A DNA stretch of 8,000 nt from Peptococcaceae bacterium BRH_c23 (GTDB lineage: Bacteria; Bacillota_B; Desulfitobacteriia; Desulfitobacteriales; Desulfitobacteriaceae): contig LADV01000071.1 in NCBI GenBank assembly GCA_000961805.1, positions 1 to 8,000 on the forward strand, in the 5' to 3' direction. The first letter of the stretch is position 1; each line of letters opens with the position of its first letter. The position numbers and the translations under genes were made by a program. Below are positions 5,882 to 8,000 of the stretch, piece by piece. The notes beneath the pieces were generated by a model that was not told the origin of the DNA, did not search any database, and saw nothing but the letters and a program-made list of their open reading frames with translations.

Positions 5882-5916
5882 CTCCTCCTTGGCCGAAAGG
5901 GCTAAAAATGGAGGAG
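5882..5916 (+). promoter_or_regulatory. Hairpin sequestering the MFS ribosome binding site
   Basis: CTCCTCC (5882-5888) pairs with GGAGGAG (5910-5916), the full ribosome binding site of the transporter. Above an AAAT bulge, TTGGCC pairs with GGCTAA (5889-5894 with 5900-5905, one G-U pair) closed by GAAAG. That is 13 base pairs in all. In this fold translation from ATG 5924 would be blocked. An alternative pairing of GGGGAAGG (5846-5853) with CCTCCTCC (5881-5888), one mismatch and one G-U, would free the site. Confidence 0.55.
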
Positions 5917-5923
5917 CTTACGA

Positions 5924-6769
5924 ATGATAACTATGCTTCGGGACAAAACCCTTTGGGGATTAATCCTTGCTGTGCTGTTCATGATGGTCGGAGTAGGAAT
6001 GATAGTTGTGATATTGCCACAACGAATCGTGTCTTTGGATGGAAACTCGCATTCAGTGGGATATCTGGCTTCGGCTTTCGCCTTTTCCTATATACTATTC
6101 CAAGTTCCTATCGGCAGTTTGTCGGATAAATTAGGTTTCAGGCCGTTTCTAATCATTGGATATTTGCTGTGTTTTTTGGCCGGATTGGTGTTTTTCTTTG
6201 CAACAAGTTCAGGCTTGATATTTTTCGCCCGGTTTATGCAAGGGGTCGGCGAAGCGCCGGTTTGGGCGCTAGCCCCAGCATTGCTGTCAGTAAAATTTCC
6301 AATGGCAGTGGCTATCGGATTATTCTTCTCATTATTCTATGTGGCGATAAGCCTTTCACAAGTTATTACCGGCTCATTATCGGACAGATTTGGCTGGAAT
6401 ACATTTATGATCATAGGACTTCTTGTCGCCGCTGTTGGGATAATTATTACTCCATTCTTAAGTAGCCTGCTAATCTTCTTGCCACTAACGGTCGCGAGTT
6501 TGGGAATGGGCGTTTTCTATCTTGCATCAATGGGCTTCTTGAATGAAATCGTGCCCAACTCTTTAAAGGGTACTATTTCGGGGGCATATTATCTCTTTTG
6601 GGGTGTCGGGATGTTTTTCGGTCCCCCAATAATAACTAAAATTGCGTCATACGTCAGTTTTCAGGCATCAATGACAGGTTATTCGTTTCTTATGCTGCTA
6701 GTAGCATCTGGAATGGTGAAGCTCTTAGGTTGGAATAGAGCCGAGATTAAAGCGGAAATTTTAAACTAA
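5924..6769 (+). pseudogene. Major facilitator superfamily transporter, probable loss of helices 5-7
   Basis: A 281-residue frame from ATG 5924, with GGAGGAG (5910-5916) 7 bases upstream. Helices 1-4 are recognisable, including the motif-A-like loop GSLSDKLGFRP (64-74) and RFMQGVGEAPVWALAPALL (103-121) of helix 4. Directly after VKFP (123-126) comes FFSLFYVAISLSQVITG and the second motif-A repeat SLSDRFGW (151-158), which belongs after helix 8. Helices 9-12 follow, with GAYYLFWGVGMFFGP at 230-244. Typical members have 12 helices and about 390-400 residues, so roughly 110 residues (helices 5-7) are missing, fused in frame near nucleotide 6301. The protein would sit in the membrane but likely cannot transport. 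The substrate is unknown. The family is certain; the deletion is inferred from motif order. Confidence 0.8.
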
Positions 6770-6784
6770 AAGAATCGCAAATTT

Positions 6785-6823
6785 TTCAAACATTTGAACC
6801 AATCAAGACTAAATTAGTACATT
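6785..6823 (+). promoter_or_regulatory. Possible promoter with operator-like dyads ahead of the padR region
   Basis: TTGAAC (6794-6799) and TACATT (6818-6823) are separated by 18 bases and could be a sigma-A promoter. A perfect palindrome, ACTAAATTAGT (6808-6818), fills the spacer. A second dyad, TTCAAA-CA-TTTGAA (6785-6798), overlaps the -35. The PadR-family gene downstream could act here on itself, but this is only a spatial argument. Confidence 0.3.
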
Positions 6824-6852
6824 ATTTTTTTACTGTTTGGCGTTTGGAGCTT

Positions 6853-6999
6853 GTGAGAAAAGAGTACTTTGCGAGACGCAAGGCAGTTTTAGATGAGATG
6901 GCGGCCGTCAGAGAAGCAGAACTCCGGTATTCCATCAATGAAGAGCTATTTCATTGGCAGAAAGACAGTGAAGAGGACGTTTTGTTGGGAACTGTATGA
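6853..6999 (+). other. Unidentified short frame or 3' remnant ahead of padR
   Basis: A frame ending at TGA 6997-6999 reads like real protein: EYFARRKAVLDEMAAVREAE, then LRYSINEELFHWQKD and EEDVLLGTV. It is open well upstream. The GTG at 6853 has GGAG only 3 bases before it, too close for a normal start, so this may be the tail of a truncated gene. Its stop overlaps the presumed padR start as ATGA, which would couple their translation. No family is recognised. Confidence 0.35.
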
Positions 7000-7023
7000 C
7001 CAACAAAAACGTCCTCTCTTGTC
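6964..7023 (+). promoter_or_regulatory. Long hairpin enclosing the presumed padR start codon
   Basis: AGAGGACGTTTTGTTGG (6972-6988) pairs with CCAACAAAAACGTCCTCT (7000-7017), interrupted only by one extra A on the right. An internal loop separates this from four more pairs (GACA 6964-6967 with TGTC 7020-7023). The 11-base loop carries GGAACTGTATGA, that is the start codon 6996 and the upstream stop. Such a stem could regulate translation or act as a DNA site, or it could be the scar of an inverted duplication. Confidence 0.6.
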
Positions 7024-7370
7024 CTTATCCGACTTATTTTCTTTCACTGCATCAAATCCAAACATATGGAATAATTCAAGATATAAGTGAAATGACAGGC
7101 GGTAGGGTCGTATTAGGCCCCGGGACCTTGTATGGCGCGATTAACTCTATGCTTACAAAAGGTTGGATAAGTTTATACAGTGAGGATAAAGAATCCAGAA
7201 AGAAAAAAGAATATTTGCTCACAGAAATAGGCAGGGAAATATTTGTGAAGGAAGTTAAAAGGTTAAATGAACTTGTAGAGAATAGGAAAAAGATGGATGA
7301 AGAAACGGAGATGAAAAAAGTAGGATTTATTAGTATCCAAACTGGAATATATAATCCTAATCCCGGCTAA
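6996..7370 (+). pseudogene. PadR family transcriptional regulator, altered at both ends
   Basis: The 124-residue frame has the PadR winged-helix core: TYGIIQDISEMTGGRVVL (23-40), GPGTLYGAINSMLTKGWI (41-58, the recognition helix and wing) and EYLLTEIGREI (72-82), then a helical C-terminus, KEVKRLNELVENRKK. PadR proteins repress genes for detoxification or efflux by binding dyad operators. The first about 20 residues fit the family poorly (the normal PLTEPTYFILLSL-like start seems distorted), so small changes or a frameshift there are likely. The last about 7 residues, before TAA 7368-7370, are antisense to the RelA/SpoT gene and are not native. The ribosome binding site is poor (TTGGGA). It may still bind DNA, but completeness is doubtful. 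Confidence 0.65.
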
Positions 7371-7592
7371 ATCGGTGATGTCTTCTAGTTTTGTGTATTT
7401 ATCATCTTCCCGATTTACCTTTCTCTTTAAGCTTTCTCGGCTTTTTAACCGGGAAGTGATTGAGTGAACGTTAATGTCCTTAAGCTGAAGTATTCCTTTT
7501 AACAAGTTTTCGGTGACATTTGCAAAATCGGAATATACTGGATAAACTTGATCGAATTTAGCAATGATGTCGGCTGAATTTTGATTGGTCAT
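7263..7592 (-). pseudogene. RelA/SpoT-domain (GTP pyrophosphokinase family) gene, 3' truncated
   Basis: It starts at ATG 7592 on the minus strand with AAGGGAA upstream. Residues 1-81 match the start of a RelA/SpoT synthetase-domain protein: KFDQVYPVYSDFANVTENLL at 12-31, HSITSRLKSRESLKRKV (substrate-binding basic motif) at 43-59, and the hallmark DITDLAGIRII at 71-81. Such enzymes make (p)ppGpp from ATP and GTP or GDP. After residue 81 (nucleotide about 7350) the frame runs antisense through the PadR gene, and the expected catalytic Asp/Glu and later strands are missing. The product cannot be active. The family call is strong and the break point is precise to a few codons. Confidence 0.75.
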
Positions 7593-7739
7593 CTTAAATT
7601 TCCCTTCGGCTTCTTTAGTTTCTTTTTGTTATTATGTTATCACATTTATTTTGCCATATAAAAGTCTGATGATTCTTGTGGACCTTCTTCTGAAAAATTT
7701 ACCTTTTCAGTGGACGGTCATTGATGATAAGATTAGATA

Positions 7740-7767
7740 AGACACGATTTAACCCTAAGTCGTGTCT
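7740..7767 (+). terminator. Rho-independent terminator upstream of polC
   Basis: AGACACGATTT (7740-7750) pairs with AAGTCGTGTCT (7757-7767), 11 pairs with one G-U, around a 6-base loop and followed by ATTTTAA. It may end an upstream plus-strand transcript now lost, or attenuate polC. A smaller stem lies upstream (CTGAAAA 7690-7696 with TTTTCAG 7704-7710). No gene is seen between 7593 and 7809. Confidence 0.55.
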
Positions 7768-7809
7768 ATTTTAACCAGAAAAAATTCTTAGGAGAGACTG
7801 ACGAAGTAC

Positions 7810-8000
7810 ATGAAAAAAATAAGTGAAATTTTTAGTGATTATGAAGCAGAGGGGAACCTCAATACTGCTATTGTACAAGCAGTGGTCTTAACTAAAAGTA
7901 CGAAAACCCTGGAGATGAAAATCAGCTCTGATCAATATATTGAACTAAGAGAAATTGAATCCCTAAATCAGTTTATCAGGGAACGATTAGCCTTAGACGA
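7810..8000 (+). CDS. polC: DNA polymerase III PolC-type, N-terminus (runs off the window)
   Basis: The frame is open from ATG 7810 to the window end, 63 codons. AGGAGAG (7790-7796) is the likely ribosome binding site, although its 13-base spacing is long. The protein starts MKKISEIFSDYEAEGNL and continues QAVVLTKSTKTLEMKISS, IELREIESLNQFIRERLAL. This fits the N-terminal domain of clostridial PolC, the Gram-positive replicative polymerase with a built-in 3'-5' exonuclease. The catalytic parts lie beyond the window, so the call relies on the small N-terminal domain only. It is preceded by a terminator and is divergent from the RelA/SpoT remnant. Confidence 0.65.
   Translation, partial: MKKISEIFSDYEAEGNLNTAIVQAVVLTKSTKTLEMKISSDQYIELREIESLNQFIRERLALD

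Noticed and set aside
6169..6465. 98-codon plus-strand frame inside the MFS gene
   Set aside because: Out-of-frame shadow; the membrane-helix pattern belongs to the other frame.
6893..7090. 65-codon plus-strand frame across the hairpin at 6964-7023
   Set aside because: Neither its N-terminal nor C-terminal part reads as a protein; two other frames in this stretch do.
1..8000. CRISPR array, tRNA or rRNA gene
   Set aside because: No regularly spaced direct repeats, and no tRNA cloverleaf or rRNA-like segments were seen on either strand.

Overview
The window reads as chromosomal DNA of a Bacillota (Firmicutes) bacterium. The signs are strong AGGAGG-type ribosome binding sites, GTG and TTG starts, the beginning of a PolC-type DNA polymerase III gene, a holin-like type I toxin, a PadR-family regulator and an Uma2 (DUF820) gene. 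A spore-forming clostridial lineage of the Desulfosporosinus/Desulfitobacterium kind is my best guess from protein resemblance, and it is uncertain.

Layout. Positions 1-254 hold the C-terminal end of a coiled-coil protein. A Schlafen/AlbA-type putative DNA-binding protein follows (377-1051) that appears to have lost its middle. Positions 1052-1989 are a gene graveyard: a short unknown remnant on the minus strand, a repeat of the TGCCTGACACC type, and then three successive 3' ends of unrelated plus-strand genes (an ABC/AAA-type ATPase, a pRiA4b ORF-3-like protein, and the MsrB domain of methionine sulfoxide reductase). An intact-looking Uma2 gene lies on the minus strand at 1990-2508, and an unexplained open frame at 2557-2769.

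The centrepiece is a two-gene operon. It encodes a radical SAM/SPASM protein with a PqqD-like (RRE) N-terminus (2835-4379) and, overlapping it by ATGA, an Asp-rich protein of unknown function (4376-5107). The layout resembles a peptide- or protein-maturation system, but no classical precursor peptide is evident. Just downstream is a holin-like toxin (5151-5219) with a convergent antisense-RNA promoter and a shared 13-bp terminator hairpin.

Positions 5499-5615 are the 5' stub of a methyltransferase gene. A 36-codon ORF with five consecutive prolines (5733-5843) then precedes an MFS transporter gene (5924-6769), whose ribosome binding site is fully paired in a hairpin. This could be a translational attenuator. 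The transporter appears to have lost about three membrane helices.

The right end has an unidentified 3' fragment, a PadR-family gene whose start lies in the loop of a long hairpin, and a RelA/SpoT-domain gene on the opposite strand. The PadR and RelA/SpoT genes are joined tail to tail at about 7349 with loss of at least the RelA/SpoT end. A terminator and the first 63 codons of polC finish the window. Overall, a few intact cassettes sit among many genes shortened by deletion, often leaving open reading frames, which suggests active erosion of an accessory region or, less likely, assembly artefacts.
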